From NCBI GenBank assembly GCA_005878685.1, contig VBLN01000052.1, positions 1-10,158 of the forward strand: 10,158 nt of DNA. Direction: 5' to 3'. Below the pieces are notes generated by a model, which did no database searches, had not been told where the DNA came from, and saw only the letters and a program-made list of their open reading frames with translations. Below are positions 1 to 6,883 of the stretch, piece after piece. Every line of letters starts with the position of its first letter. Position 1 is the stretch's first letter. Made by a program: the position numbers and the translations under genes. The DNA comes from Deltaproteobacteria bacterium (lineage in GTDB: Bacteria > Desulfobacterota > Binatia > UBA9968).

Positions 1-27
1 ACCGAAGAAAAGACGGAACGAAAATAA
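1..27 (+). CDS. Possible C-terminal tail of an upstream gene (partial)
   Basis: Read from base 1, eight open codons (T-E-E-K-T-E-R-K) are followed by TAA at 25-27, one base before the kinase ATG at 29. A charged, lysine/glutamate-rich tail ending just before the next start is what a co-transcribed upstream gene would look like. If real, the upstream gene and the kinase form an operon with a 1-nt gap. Eight codons is too little to exclude chance, and the product cannot be named. Confidence 0.3.
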   Translation, partial: TEEKTERK

Positions 28-28
28 G

Positions 29-1669
29 ATGGCCTCCAAAGCCAAAATTGTCGTCGTCGACGATAGCCGCACTCAAAGGAGCACCATCTCTCTAGCCCTC
101 GAGCAAAAGGGGTATCAGGTCATCCAGGGATCCAATGGCTTGGACGCGATCAGCCTGGTTCATAGTGAGAACCCTGATTTGCTGGTCTCCGACATCATGA
201 TGCCTGAGCTGAAAGGTTATCAGGTCTGCCGTCTGCTTAAGAACGACCCGGCCACGGAGGATCTCCCGGTCATTCTACTCACGACCCTGGACCACCAAGA
301 ACACCGTTTTTGGGGCAAAGAAGCCGGGGCGGATAGTTACGTGTTGAAGGCCGCGGATTCCACCCCTTTGGAAAAGGAAGTGGCGCGCCTCCTTAAGGAA
401 AAGAAAAGGCTACCGGAGGAAGAGAGAAGGCGCAAGAGCGGCCTACCCATTGGGCGGCAGGGTGCCCAAGGCCGGTTAACCGATCTCCTCGACCGCCTTC
501 TCTTCGAGGCAACAATCGCCAACCGCATCCGCGAGGTTGGACGATTCAGTGGAAATCTCATCCGTTCTCTGGAGGGCTTCTTCGAATTCTTCCAGGAGCT
601 TATCGATTATCAAATCGCGATTCTCTACGTGCGCACTGCCAACCAGCTACGCCTGATTTTACATCCACAGGGGAGTGTCCCAGCAGGCTTGCTGGAGACG
701 GCAAAGAAGATGCTGTGGAATGAGGGGTTCTTAACTCCCACAGATACGGAAGCCGTTGAAGAACACATCCTCAACCCGGAATGTCTCAGTAAAGAAGAGC
801 CCGCAAACGGGACGAACCTAGCGGTACTCTTCAGTCCCTTTCCCATGCTCCCCGAAGAAGGAGGCCTGGCAGTCTTCAACTCAAACCCGGCCCATTATAC
901 CGAGGAGACTAACCATACCCTCAAGATCGTTGCGCGGGAATTGGAGTCGATCCTGAAATTCAACCTCCAGGCCGAGGCCTTGGAGAAGCTTAAGGCGGAC
1001 TTCACCGCGATGATGATTCACGATCTGCGCTCCCCGCTGACCGCCATTTTGTCGGCAGCCGCTCTGGTGGGAGACGGTCTGGTAGGGCCGGTCAGCGAAG
1101 AGCAGAAGAAGTGGCTAGTCAAGATGGAGGCAGGCACCCATAATCTGCTGGATCTTATCAATGACTTTCTGGATCTCTCCAAGATCGAAGCGGGACGCAT
1201 TGAACTGGTGAAAGAAGAGATGGATCTTGTGCCACTGATCCAGAGTAGCCTCGACAATTATCTTATCTTGGCCCAGGACAAAAAGCTCTCGCTTCGCAGC
1301 AGCATAGCCCAAGGCCTGCTGCCAATTCAGGCCGACCCGCGCCGTTTAGATCAGGTCTTTAGCAATCTCTTGAGCAACGCTCTTAAGTTCACTCCGGAAG
1401 GGGGAGCGATAGAGGTGGGGGCTAGTGCAGAGAATGGGACAGAAGTGAAAGTTTGGGTCAAAGACAGTGGCGTAGGCATATCCGCTGAAGAGATCGGCCA
1501 GATCTTTGAGAAGTACCGTCAGAGCTCAAGCGGCAAGACATCGGACCAAAAGGGAACAGGCTTAGGACTTGTGATCTGCAAGATGATCGTCGAAACCCAT
1601 GGAGGAAAGATCTGGGTCGAAAGCCAAGAAGGAAAGGGATCGACCTTCTTCTTTACTTTGCCTTCCTAA
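29..1669 (+). CDS. Hybrid histidine kinase: N-terminal receiver, GAF-like sensor, HisKA and HATPase_c
   Basis: Two-component signalling protein of 546 residues with no membrane segment or signal peptide, so probably cytosolic. Residues 5-120 form a receiver domain. It has the acidic pair D11/D12, phospho-acceptor D55 in SDIMMP, switch T85/T86 and K107. A basic linker (about 121-150) leads to a GAF-like region (about 172-310) with weak family signal. HisKA follows, with phospho-acceptor H331 in the motif MMIHDLRSPL. The ATPase domain shows the N box around N450, G1 motif DSGVGI (479-484), an F-box region near F493 and G2 motif GTGLGL (509-514). All catalytic residues look intact. There is no output or DNA-binding domain. 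The receiver at the front suggests it takes phosphate or conformational input from another kinase before signalling through H331. No strong Shine-Dalgarno sequence is visible; GGA at 15-17 is the nearest. The partner regulator is not in the window and the signal is unknown. Confidence 0.95.
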   Translation: MASKAKIVVVDDSRTQRSTISLALEQKGYQVIQGSNGLDAISLVHSENPDLLVSDIMMPELKGYQVCRLLKNDPATEDLPVILLTTLDHQEHRFWGKEAGADSYVLKAADSTPLEKEVARLLKEKKRLPEEERRRKSGLPIGRQGAQGRLTDLLDRLLFEATIANRIREVGRFSGNLIRSLEGFFEFFQELIDYQIAILYVRTANQLRLILHPQGSVPAGLLETAKKMLWNEGFLTPTDTEAVEEHILNPECLSKEEPANGTNLAVLFSPFPMLPEEGGLAVFNSNPAHYTEETNHTLKIVARELESILKFNLQAEALEKLKADFTAMMIHDLRSPLTAILSAAALVGDGLVGPVSEEQKKWLVKMEAGTHNLLDLINDFLDLSKIEAGRIELVKEEMDLVPLIQSSLDNYLILAQDKKLSLRSSIAQGLLPIQADPRRLDQVFSNLLSNALKFTPEGGAIEVGASAENGTEVKVWVKDSGVGISAEEIGQIFEKYRQSSSGKTSDQKGTGLGLVICKMIVETHGGKIWVESQEGKGSTFFFTLPS

Positions 1670-1671
1670 TC

Positions 1672-1692
1672 CGTGAAGTTCTCCACTTCACG
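1672..1692. terminator. 8-bp perfect hairpin just after the kinase stop codon
   Basis: CGTGAAGT (1672-1679) and ACTTCACG (1685-1692) are perfect reverse complements around a 5-nt loop. They begin two bases after the kinase TAA (1667-1669). The position suits a transcription stop or 3'-end stabiliser. Neither strand has a T-run after the stem, so intrinsic termination is not well supported. Confidence 0.4.
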
Positions 1693-1878
1693 AGACCCCC
1701 CAAATCAGGAACGAATACCTGAAGAGAATCACAACGGGAGCAACTGATGAAACTGGAGCTTCCAATCTTAACCGGGAACACATGAGCGACGGGTCATAGG
1801 ATTGGCCATTCTCAGGAGGCCACCTGTCATGAGCGGCGCGCAAAAACCACCGGCTGGTGCAGATCGGGCTATCAGCCT

Positions 1879-2295
1879 CTAGGAGAGGAGGCCAATGCCC
1901 TTCAGAACTGTGGGACTGCGTAAAATTTGATTCTCGATGAAAAAGACAAATTTCGGCGCGATCGCGAGCCGGTTGCGCCATTCATTACTTTTGTGAACGA
2001 GCTCGTCTGGCTGGGAAGAATCCAGCCCATAGCAATCGATCTCGTGCAGATAACTTTGAAATTTCGGCGGAATAACCGGCCATAGGCCAATGGATTTACA
2101 GAGGCTGGTAAGTTTGTTGTCTTGGGTCAAACTCCCGCCCTTCTCGACCATGATTGCCTTGACGGGCAACTCATGTGCCTTGTAAAAGTCCAGGCGCGAC
2201 TTAACGGTCATCGAGTTAGTCCGCTCGAAGTCAGCTTTAACCGACTCCAAAGTGCTACGGGATATCTCGATAAACAAAGCTGCTTCTGAATTCAT
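1879..2295 (-). CDS. Unrecognised 138-residue protein
   Basis: I do not recognise this family. The ORF starts at an ATG (2295-2293) and ends at TAG (1881-1879). The protein is mixed alpha/beta in character. It has a charged N-terminal half (ESVKADFERTNSM, then a VKSRLDFYKAHELPVKAI segment) and a more hydrophobic C-terminal half with a KFVFFIENQIL stretch. It has no signal peptide, transmembrane helix or obvious catalytic motif. Support for a real gene comes from the natural-looking composition and an extended -10-like element about 36-45 bases upstream of the start. The ribosome binding site is weak (only GGA/CGGG-like bases upstream). It is transcribed toward the kinase gene, tail to tail, and away from the 2664-3161 gene. 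It could be a chance ORF or a gene remnant, so confidence is moderate. Confidence 0.45.
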   Translation of the reverse strand: MNSEAALFIEISRSTLESVKADFERTNSMTVKSRLDFYKAHELPVKAIMVEKGGSLTQDNKLTSLCKSIGLWPVIPPKFQSYLHEIDCYGLDSSQPDELVHKSNEWRNRLAIAPKFVFFIENQILRSPTVLKGIGLLS

Positions 2296-2331
2296 AGCCC
2301 GTTATTTCCAGTGCTGATCTTTTACACATCT

Positions 2332-2340
2332 ATTATGCCA
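2332..2340 (-). promoter_or_regulatory. Extended -10-like promoter element for the 138-residue ORF
   Basis: On the minus strand TGG CATAAT gives a TGn extension and five of six matches to TATAAT. It would start transcription near 2325, leaving a leader of about 30 nt before the ATG at 2295. No good -35 is present at 16-18 bp. An imperfectly supported operator-like repeat, GAGAG-N5-CTCTC (2352-2366), lies where the -35 would be. Confidence 0.3.
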
Positions 2341-2404
2341 GAATCATGACAGAGAGAAAAGCTCTCCCCATCTCGCGCGCTTCTGTCGCTTTAGCAGCCT
2401 TCGC

Positions 2405-2446
2405 ACCATTTTTATGGTAGTAACCACGGGACGATTTCGTAATCGT
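2405..2446. repeat. Cluster of short inverted repeats upstream of the sigma-54-like site
   Basis: Three small perfect dyads with 4-nt spacers lie together. ACCAT-N4-ATGGT is at 2405-2418, TGGT-N4-ACCA at 2415-2426 (overlapping the first, so the two hairpins exclude each other), and ACGATT-N4-AATCGT at 2431-2446. The last lies about 110 bp upstream of the -24/-12-like element, a usual distance for an activator binding site. Binding is inferred, and dyads this short can occur by chance. Confidence 0.35.
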
Positions 2447-2548
2447 TCATATCCAAAATTGTACTTCGGCGGCCCATCGAATCACCCCTTGGGAGATAGA
2501 GGCACTTGAAATGTAATAGTTTTCGTCGCGGAACATGCTTCATACTTT

Positions 2549-2564
2549 TGGCATAAATCCTGCT
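2549..2564 (+). promoter_or_regulatory. Sigma-54-like -24/-12 promoter candidate
   Basis: TGGCAT, then five bases, then CTGCT match the sigma-54 consensus TGGCAC-N5-TTGCW. The invariant GG (2550-2551) and GC (2562-2563) are separated by exactly 10 bp. Two consensus positions differ (C to T, T to C). Transcription would begin near 2575, giving a leader of about 90 nt to the ATG at 2664. No sigma-54 activator gene is present in the window. Confidence 0.4.
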
Positions 2565-2650
2565 TTACATTGTTGATATCAGAACGCCGAGCCTTGAAGC
2601 GCGATCATAGATCACTGCATGCGGTCCCATCCAACAAATCTCAACAACAC

Positions 2651-2655
2651 GGAGG
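2651..2655 (+). promoter_or_regulatory. Ribosome binding site that fixes the start at 2664
   Basis: GGAGG lies 8 nt before the ATG at 2664. The in-frame upstream ATG at 2619 has no Shine-Dalgarno sequence, so the 15 codons between them are most likely untranslated leader. Confidence 0.75.
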
Positions 2656-2663
2656 ACAGAGAA

Positions 2664-3161
2664 ATGAGCTATGCCGAGACGCTGCGTTCTATCGGAGAAG
2701 CTCTTGACGATCTCAGGGTTGAAACGTTTAAACTGTTGCGCGAGGGCAACGACTATCTAGTCCGAGCAAAGACCGAAACGATAGATGGCAAACACCGGAA
2801 TCTCCAATCGACCGACCTGGAGAGATTTCGAGGTCGATATCCAGAGTTACGTTTTAGCCCCGAGGACTTAGCGCGGCTGGAGAGTGAGGGGCGGACAAAA
2901 CGCCGGGAGCCGGAGGGGGTACCACAACCTAACAGTCTCACCAATATCCTCCGTGCGGTCGGCACCTACATGGATCTTAAAGGCAACAGTCTCCTTACAA
3001 TCAGTAAGGAAGGAGCTCAATGGGTGGTGATTCGATATAAGTCAGACATTGGCGGTATCTGCACAGAAAAGGTGGAGATCTCCTCCTTATATGCTATGTT
3101 TGTCCGCCTGTACTCGAAAAGAGTCGAAGCGCCCGCTGGGGATCAAGGATCGAATCTTTAG
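2664..3161 (+). CDS. Unrecognised 165-residue protein
   Basis: I do not recognise this family. The start at 2664 is chosen over the in-frame ATG at 2619 because of the GGAGG at ideal spacing. The N-terminal 30 residues (SYAETLRSIGEALDDLRVET) look like an amphipathic helix. Residues about 35-90 are charged and basic, with an RTKRREPE stretch near the middle. The C-terminal part (about 92-150) alternates hydrophobic and polar residues (LLTISKEGAQWVVIRYKS), suggesting a small beta-rich domain. There is no signal peptide, membrane segment or catalytic motif. Residues are mostly soluble in character. It is monocistronic and faces the importer operon tail to tail. A sigma-54-like element upstream suggests conditional expression. 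The reading frame may originally have extended further; see the finding on 3162-3273. Confidence 0.7.
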   Translation: MSYAETLRSIGEALDDLRVETFKLLREGNDYLVRAKTETIDGKHRNLQSTDLERFRGRYPELRFSPEDLARLESEGRTKRREPEGVPQPNSLTNILRAVGTYMDLKGNSLLTISKEGAQWVVIRYKSDIGGICTEKVEISSLYAMFVRLYSKRVEAPAGDQGSNL

Positions 3162-3176
3162 GACAGCTAGATCCCC
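3138..3176. repeat. 7-bp inverted repeat across the stop codon of the 165-residue ORF
   Basis: GGGGATC (3138-3144) and GATCCCC (3170-3176) are perfect reverse complements separated by 25 nt, and the stop codon (3159-3161) lies in the loop. It could shape the 3' end of either convergent transcript. No T-run follows on either strand, so a terminator role is weakly supported. Confidence 0.25.
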
Positions 3177-3276
3177 TGAAGAAAAGGCCCTTACGGAGAG
3201 GCTCCTCGCCATCATCAAGGTCATCCTAAGCCCTCGGCAGGCGTCCGTCAGCACTTCCGGGGCGATACGTTAACTT

Positions 3277-4176
3277 TCACGACACCCGAAGTTTGGGATC
3301 TAGTGCGTCGCGTAAGGAATCGCCGAAGAGGTTGAAGGCGAAGACTGAAAGGCTAATGGCCAGGCCAGGATAAACCGCCATCCAGGGAGCGGTCTCAGCA
3401 AACTCCACCGCCGCTCCTTTGAGCATGAGACCCCATGCAGGTGTGGGCTCCGCCACGCCGAGACCGAGAAAGGAAAGCGAGGCTTCCAACAGGATTGCCT
3501 GACCGAGAAAAGCCGTAAGCATGATGAGAAAAGGCGCCATGACATTGGGCAGCATGTGCCGGAAAATAATCCTGGCGTGGCCAAAGCCCAGAGCCCGCGC
3601 CGCGTCTATAAATGGGGTCTGGCGTAGGGAGAGCCCGCTGCTGCGCACGACGAGAGCGCAGCGCGGCACCATCGGCACCATGATGGCCAGAATCACATTG
3701 ACTGTCCCGGTGCCCAGGACCGCAACCACCACCAAAGCCAACACGATCAGAGGAAAAGAGAGCAGCAGATCCATAAAACGCTGAACGATAAGATCGACTT
3801 TCCCGCCAAAGTAGGCGCTGGCCACACCGATGATAGCGCCCAAGGTCGCGCCCACAAAGGACGACGAAAACCCCACCCACAGGGCGGTCCTCGCGCCGTA
3901 AATAATGCGTGACAGGACATCGCGGCCGAAGGAGTCGGTGCCGAACCAGTGTGCGGCACTCGGCGCCTGGAGCATAGCGGCGTAATCGGTCGTCAACGGG
4001 TCGTAAGGGGAGATGAGGCGCGCCAGAGTAGCTGCCAATAGCATGATGACGATGATGAGCGCTCCTGCAGCCCCGAGCGGGCGACGCCGCGTAAAGTGCA
4101 AGGCTACGCCTGCCCAGCCCTTCAGAAAAGAAAATCCGGAAAACGACTTTGTCGCGATGGCCGTCTCTCGTGCCAT
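3277..4176 (-). CDS. dppC: ABC importer permease, DppC/OppC type
   Basis: Second membrane subunit of the peptide/nickel-type importer, 299 residues, a normal length for the family. A short cytoplasmic N-terminus precedes helix 1 (about 34-54) and the OppC N-terminal region, which has SPYDP (56-60) and the family-typical HWFGTDSFGRDVLSR motif (76-90). Further hydrophobic segments lie near 98-122, 138-170, 212-232 and 265-285. The cytoplasmic coupling loop DAARALGFGHARIIFRHMLP (191-210) is the EAA motif that docks on the ATPases. The ATG at 4176 has an AGGGA ribosome binding site 6 nt upstream and lies 12 nt after the DppB-type stop, so the two are co-transcribed. It is the last gene of the operon; no clear terminator follows it. 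The symbol is given at family level, as the substrate is unknown. Confidence 0.93.
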   Translation of the reverse strand: MARETAIATKSFSGFSFLKGWAGVALHFTRRRPLGAAGALIIVIMLLAATLARLISPYDPLTTDYAAMLQAPSAAHWFGTDSFGRDVLSRIIYGARTALWVGFSSSFVGATLGAIIGVASAYFGGKVDLIVQRFMDLLLSFPLIVLALVVVAVLGTGTVNVILAIMVPMVPRCALVVRSSGLSLRQTPFIDAARALGFGHARIIFRHMLPNVMAPFLIMLTAFLGQAILLEASLSFLGLGVAEPTPAWGLMLKGAAVEFAETAPWMAVYPGLAISLSVFAFNLFGDSLRDALDPKLRVS

Positions 4177-4188
4177 AGGCAGTCCCTG

Positions 4189-5142
4189 CTATTGATATCG
4201 GATGCGCGGATCCAACCAAGCGTTGATCAGATCGACGACAAAGTTGACGAAGATAAACACAAAGGAGGTCAGCAGCACCAGACTCTGTACCATGGTATAG
4301 TCCCGTTGGCTGATCGCTTCGACGAAGAGCTTGCCGATGCCGTTTAGATTGAAGACCTGCTCGGTGACCACCAATCCGCCGACCAGAAATGCGAACTCGA
4401 GCCCGATCACCGTAATGACGGGCAGGAGCGCGTTTTTAAGCGCATGGCGGACCAGAATCACTTTTTCCCAGAGCCCCTTGGCTCGCGCTGTCCGGATATA
4501 GTCCTCACGGAGAACTTCCAAGACCGCAGAGCGCGTCATCCGTGTCGCTACAGCGGAGTAGCGGTAACCCACCGCCAGGGCGGGCCAGACAAGCTGCATC
4601 AAATTTGCCTTTGGGTTTACCCAGAAGGAGGTGAAGGTCAGTGGGGGAAGCCACCTGAAGTAGATAATGAAGACGAGGATCATAAGGATGCCGAGCCAAA
4701 AGGAAGGAATGGCCAGCCCGGCAATCGAGAAGACCCGGACGAAATAGTCGACCCAGCTGTCCTGTCTGAGCGCGGCCAGAGTTCCGAGAGGGATCGAGAT
4801 GAGGACGGCGACCAAAGTCGCCATCAGCGCGAGCTCAACACTCAGCTCCAAACGGATGGCGATCTCGTGCGTGATCGGCCTTCCCGTCCACATCGACTGG
4901 CCGAAGTCGAAGCGAACGATACCCCAGATCCAACTTAGAAACTGCTGCCAGAGCGGCTTATCCAGCCCCAACTGGGCTCGCTCGCGCTCGATCGCCTGCT
5001 TGGGGGCATAGGTCCCGGTGCCCGCGTACTTCAGCTCGACAATATCTCCAGGCAGCACTCGCAGGAGGAAAAAGACCAAGACCGCGACCCCGAGCAACGT
5101 CGGGATCATCAGGAGGACGCGCTTAAGGATGTACTGGCGCAC
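4189..5142 (-). CDS. dppB: ABC importer permease, DppB/OppB type
   Basis: First membrane subunit of the importer, 317 residues, normal for the family. It opens with the typical N-terminus RQYILKRVLLMIPTLLGV. Hydrophobic segments lie at about 9-30, 102-124, 136-163, 184-196, 240-262 and 284-306. The segment LPGDIVE (30-36), with a periplasmic part through about residue 90 that includes LGLDKPLWQQF, is characteristic of DppB-type proteins. The coupling loop DYIRTARAKGL (214-224) is the EAA motif. The start is GTG at 5142, chosen because it gives the family N-terminus. The bases before it contain no Shine-Dalgarno sequence and run into heptamer-repeat DNA. It lies 89 nt after the binding-protein stop and 12 nt before the DppC-type gene. 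The substrate is not deducible and the symbol is at family level. Confidence 0.93.
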   Translation of the reverse strand: MRQYILKRVLLMIPTLLGVAVLVFFLLRVLPGDIVELKYAGTGTYAPKQAIERERAQLGLDKPLWQQFLSWIWGIVRFDFGQSMWTGRPITHEIAIRLELSVELALMATLVAVLISIPLGTLAALRQDSWVDYFVRVFSIAGLAIPSFWLGILMILVFIIYFRWLPPLTFTSFWVNPKANLMQLVWPALAVGYRYSAVATRMTRSAVLEVLREDYIRTARAKGLWEKVILVRHALKNALLPVITVIGLEFAFLVGGLVVTEQVFNLNGIGKLFVEAISQRDYTMVQSLVLLTSFVFIFVNFVVDLINAWLDPRIRYQ

Positions 5143-5152
5143 GGATTGTACG

Positions 5153-5233
5153 GAGTTCTGAGTAAAGAGTTAATGGAGAAAACGAAGACTCGTTATTTGC
5201 TCGTTACTCATCACTCATTACTCGTTACTGTTT
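5153..5233. repeat. Degenerate heptanucleotide tandem repeats between binding protein and DppB
   Basis: From 5199 to 5233 five contiguous 7-bp units follow the plus-strand consensus ACTCRTT, with one more at 5188-5194 after a 4-nt slip. From 5153 to 5173 three units begin GAGT (GAGTTCT, GAGTAAA, GAGTTAA), and a weaker fourth ends at 5180. The two blocks carry GAGT on opposite strands, so they face each other. The array fills almost the whole gap between the binding-protein stop (5232-5234) and the DppB-type GTG (5142). It resembles short tandem repeats with a 7-bp period known from cyanobacteria and other environmental genomes. Confidence 0.7.
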
Positions 5234-6848
5234 ATTCCGCCAGCCAGACGTCTCTCAAGTCTTGGTTGACGTAATGACTCGGCGTAACCTTCCACCCCTT
5301 GACTTTGGCCCAATGCGGGACGATTCGCTGCCACCAAAGGACGTGAAACTGGTAGGCCTGCTCGTCCAAAACGCGCTTTTCAAACTGTCGCAGCAGCTTC
5401 AGCCGCTCTTTAGAATTCGTCGCTCGGCTCTGCTTGTCATAGAGATCGTCGAGCACGCTATCCTTATATCGCCCATAGTTGAGCGGGCTCTTATCGGCGC
5501 TGAGAAATTTTTGCAGTTGGAGATCGGGCTCATCCATGAAATCACAAGCAAAGTCAATGCCTGCATCATAGTTTCCCTGGCGCAAATCGTTGAAGTAAGG
5601 TCCCTCTTCTTGCTGGACGTGGTTGACGTTGAGACCAACTTGACGCCACTGGTCGATGAGGTAGACTCCTGTGACCTCATAGGGCTCTTTGACGTTGCGG
5701 TTCTTAAGCGTGAAGGAAAATCCCTCCGAAACCCCAGCCTCCTTAAGCAAGCGCTTCGCCTCTTTCCGGGCGGCCTCGATATTTTTCCCAAATCCTGCCA
5801 GCTTCGTGAGCTCGGCTTCCGGTGTCGCGAACTCCGAACCTGGACGGAAGACGCCCCCCACATACTTCATGAGCGAGATCTTCGAGAGCGCCTTGGATGC
5901 CCCCCAACGGTCGATGGCAAGGGTCAAGGCGCGGCGCACCCGTGGGTCACTGAACGGTTTTTTCTCGGTATTCATCGATACGGTCAGATTGCAAACCCAT
6001 GGGCTTTCCTGCACGACCGCTTTATTCCCCAGGGTTTTTACAATGTCCTCTTGCGCCGCAGGGTTAAAACCGCGGAACTCAATGAGCGCCTGGCCGCTAC
6101 GAACCGCGGCGACGCGCGGGGCCGTGTCCCGAATGAAAATAGCCCTATAGCCATCCAAATAAGGTCGGCCCTTCATGTAATAGTCCGGATTCTTCTTTCC
6201 AATCCAGTGGGATCCAGACACATGCTCCACGAAGATAAACGGTCCCGATCCCATGACATTTTTCTCATACCAGCGCGGGTCCTTGGCCAAGATCTCCGCC
6301 TTGTAGACGAAGTTCCAGGGAGAGGCCAAGTTAGCGACAAACGACGCCGATGGTTGCTTCAGGTGAAAAACCACCGTGTAGATATCTGGCGTCTCTATAC
6401 TTTCCACCACGGCATAAGAACCTTGACGGGCGCTGGCCACGCCTTCCGGCGGAAAGATGATCTTGTCGTAGGTCGCCTTAACGTCCTTGGCCGTAAGTTC
6501 GCTCCCGTCGTGGAACTTAATCCCCCTACGGATCTTGAACGTGTAGGTCCGACCGTCTTTCGAGGCCGTCCAGCTCTCTGCCACATCTCCCACGATCTTC
6601 GGATAGCCTTGAGGATCGAAGCGCAGAAGAGTGCTGTAATGGGGCGCGACCGGGTGGAGCATGGCAAAAGTGGTTTCCCGGTGGCCATCCAAAGAGGGAG
6701 GCGTTCCACCCACGGCAAAGACCAATTCCCCTCCGGAACGGGGCGTCTCTTTCTCCGCGGCCTGAGTTGCCGGCGAACAAATGAGCATCATTAGGCCAAG
6801 GATGGCAGCTATGATTATCTTGGGGCTTGCTCTATCGGATATTTCCAT
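5232..6848 (-). CDS. Extracellular solute-binding protein, family 5 (peptide/nickel type)
   Basis: Ligand-capturing subunit of the importer, 538 residues, normal for family 5. The start ATG at 6848 has a near-ideal AGGAGGTG upstream. An in-frame ORF runs back to 7139, but its extra 97 residues are low-quality sequence overlapping the ATPase gene and are rejected. Residues 1-30 form a Sec signal peptide: K10, hydrophobic core 11-23, then PATQA before AEKE, a plausible signal peptidase I site. C24 lacks a proper lipobox, so a lipoprotein is unlikely. The family hallmark YTFKIRRGIKFHDGSELTAKDV lies at about 102-123. It should act in the periplasm or outside the membrane, delivering ligand to the two downstream permeases. 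The 182-nt gap after the ATPase gene holds an 8-bp inverted repeat and could carry a separate promoter. Peptides are the default ligand, but family members also bind nickel-chelates, sugars and other solutes. Confidence 0.93.
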   Translation of the reverse strand: MEISDRASPKIIIAAILGLMMLICSPATQAAEKETPRSGGELVFAVGGTPPSLDGHRETTFAMLHPVAPHYSTLLRFDPQGYPKIVGDVAESWTASKDGRTYTFKIRRGIKFHDGSELTAKDVKATYDKIIFPPEGVASARQGSYAVVESIETPDIYTVVFHLKQPSASFVANLASPWNFVYKAEILAKDPRWYEKNVMGSGPFIFVEHVSGSHWIGKKNPDYYMKGRPYLDGYRAIFIRDTAPRVAAVRSGQALIEFRGFNPAAQEDIVKTLGNKAVVQESPWVCNLTVSMNTEKKPFSDPRVRRALTLAIDRWGASKALSKISLMKYVGGVFRPGSEFATPEAELTKLAGFGKNIEAARKEAKRLLKEAGVSEGFSFTLKNRNVKEPYEVTGVYLIDQWRQVGLNVNHVQQEEGPYFNDLRQGNYDAGIDFACDFMDEPDLQLQKFLSADKSPLNYGRYKDSVLDDLYDKQSRATNSKERLKLLRQFEKRVLDEQAYQFHVLWWQRIVPHWAKVKGWKVTPSHYVNQDLRDVWLAE

Positions 6849-6852
6849 TAAA

Positions 6853-6860
6853 CACCTCCT
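6853..6860 (-). promoter_or_regulatory. Strong ribosome binding site fixing the binding-protein start
   Basis: On the minus strand AGGAGGTG precedes the ATG at 6848, with 6 nt between the AGGAGG core and the start. It decides the start against the much longer in-frame ORF to 7139, and suggests high translation, as expected for a binding protein. Confidence 0.85.
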
Positions 6861-6883
6861 GATTCTTTTGTCTGCGCTTGGCG

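Larger units (their letters stand above)
2296..2663. other. Divergent non-coding region between two unrecognised genes
   Basis: This stretch of about 370 bases has no convincing gene. It is locally AT-richer than its surroundings. It holds a possible minus-strand extended -10 (2332-2340) and several short inverted repeats (2352-2366, 2405-2426, 2431-2446). It also has a plus-strand sigma-54-like element (2549-2564) and a strong Shine-Dalgarno sequence (2651-2655). Together these look like a regulated divergent promoter region. Confidence 0.6.

Noticed and set aside
1688..1981. 97-codon minus-strand ORF after the kinase
   Set aside because: Overlaps the 138-residue ORF in another frame, has unnatural composition and no ribosome site.
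2332..2556. TGGCATAA on both strands (2333-2340 minus, 2549-2556 plus) as a paired regulatory motif
   Set aside because: Eight bases can recur by chance; the minus-strand copy lacks the GC needed for sigma-54, so a common factor is not supported.
5153..5233. CRISPR array interpretation of the repeats
   Set aside because: Units are 7 bp, contiguous and without spacers; no cas genes are present.
5262..6794. 510-codon ORF on the plus strand
   Set aside because: It is codon-aligned antisense to the binding-protein gene, where G/C-rich third positions make stops rare. Its translation resembles no protein, and the minus-strand gene has clear family motifs.
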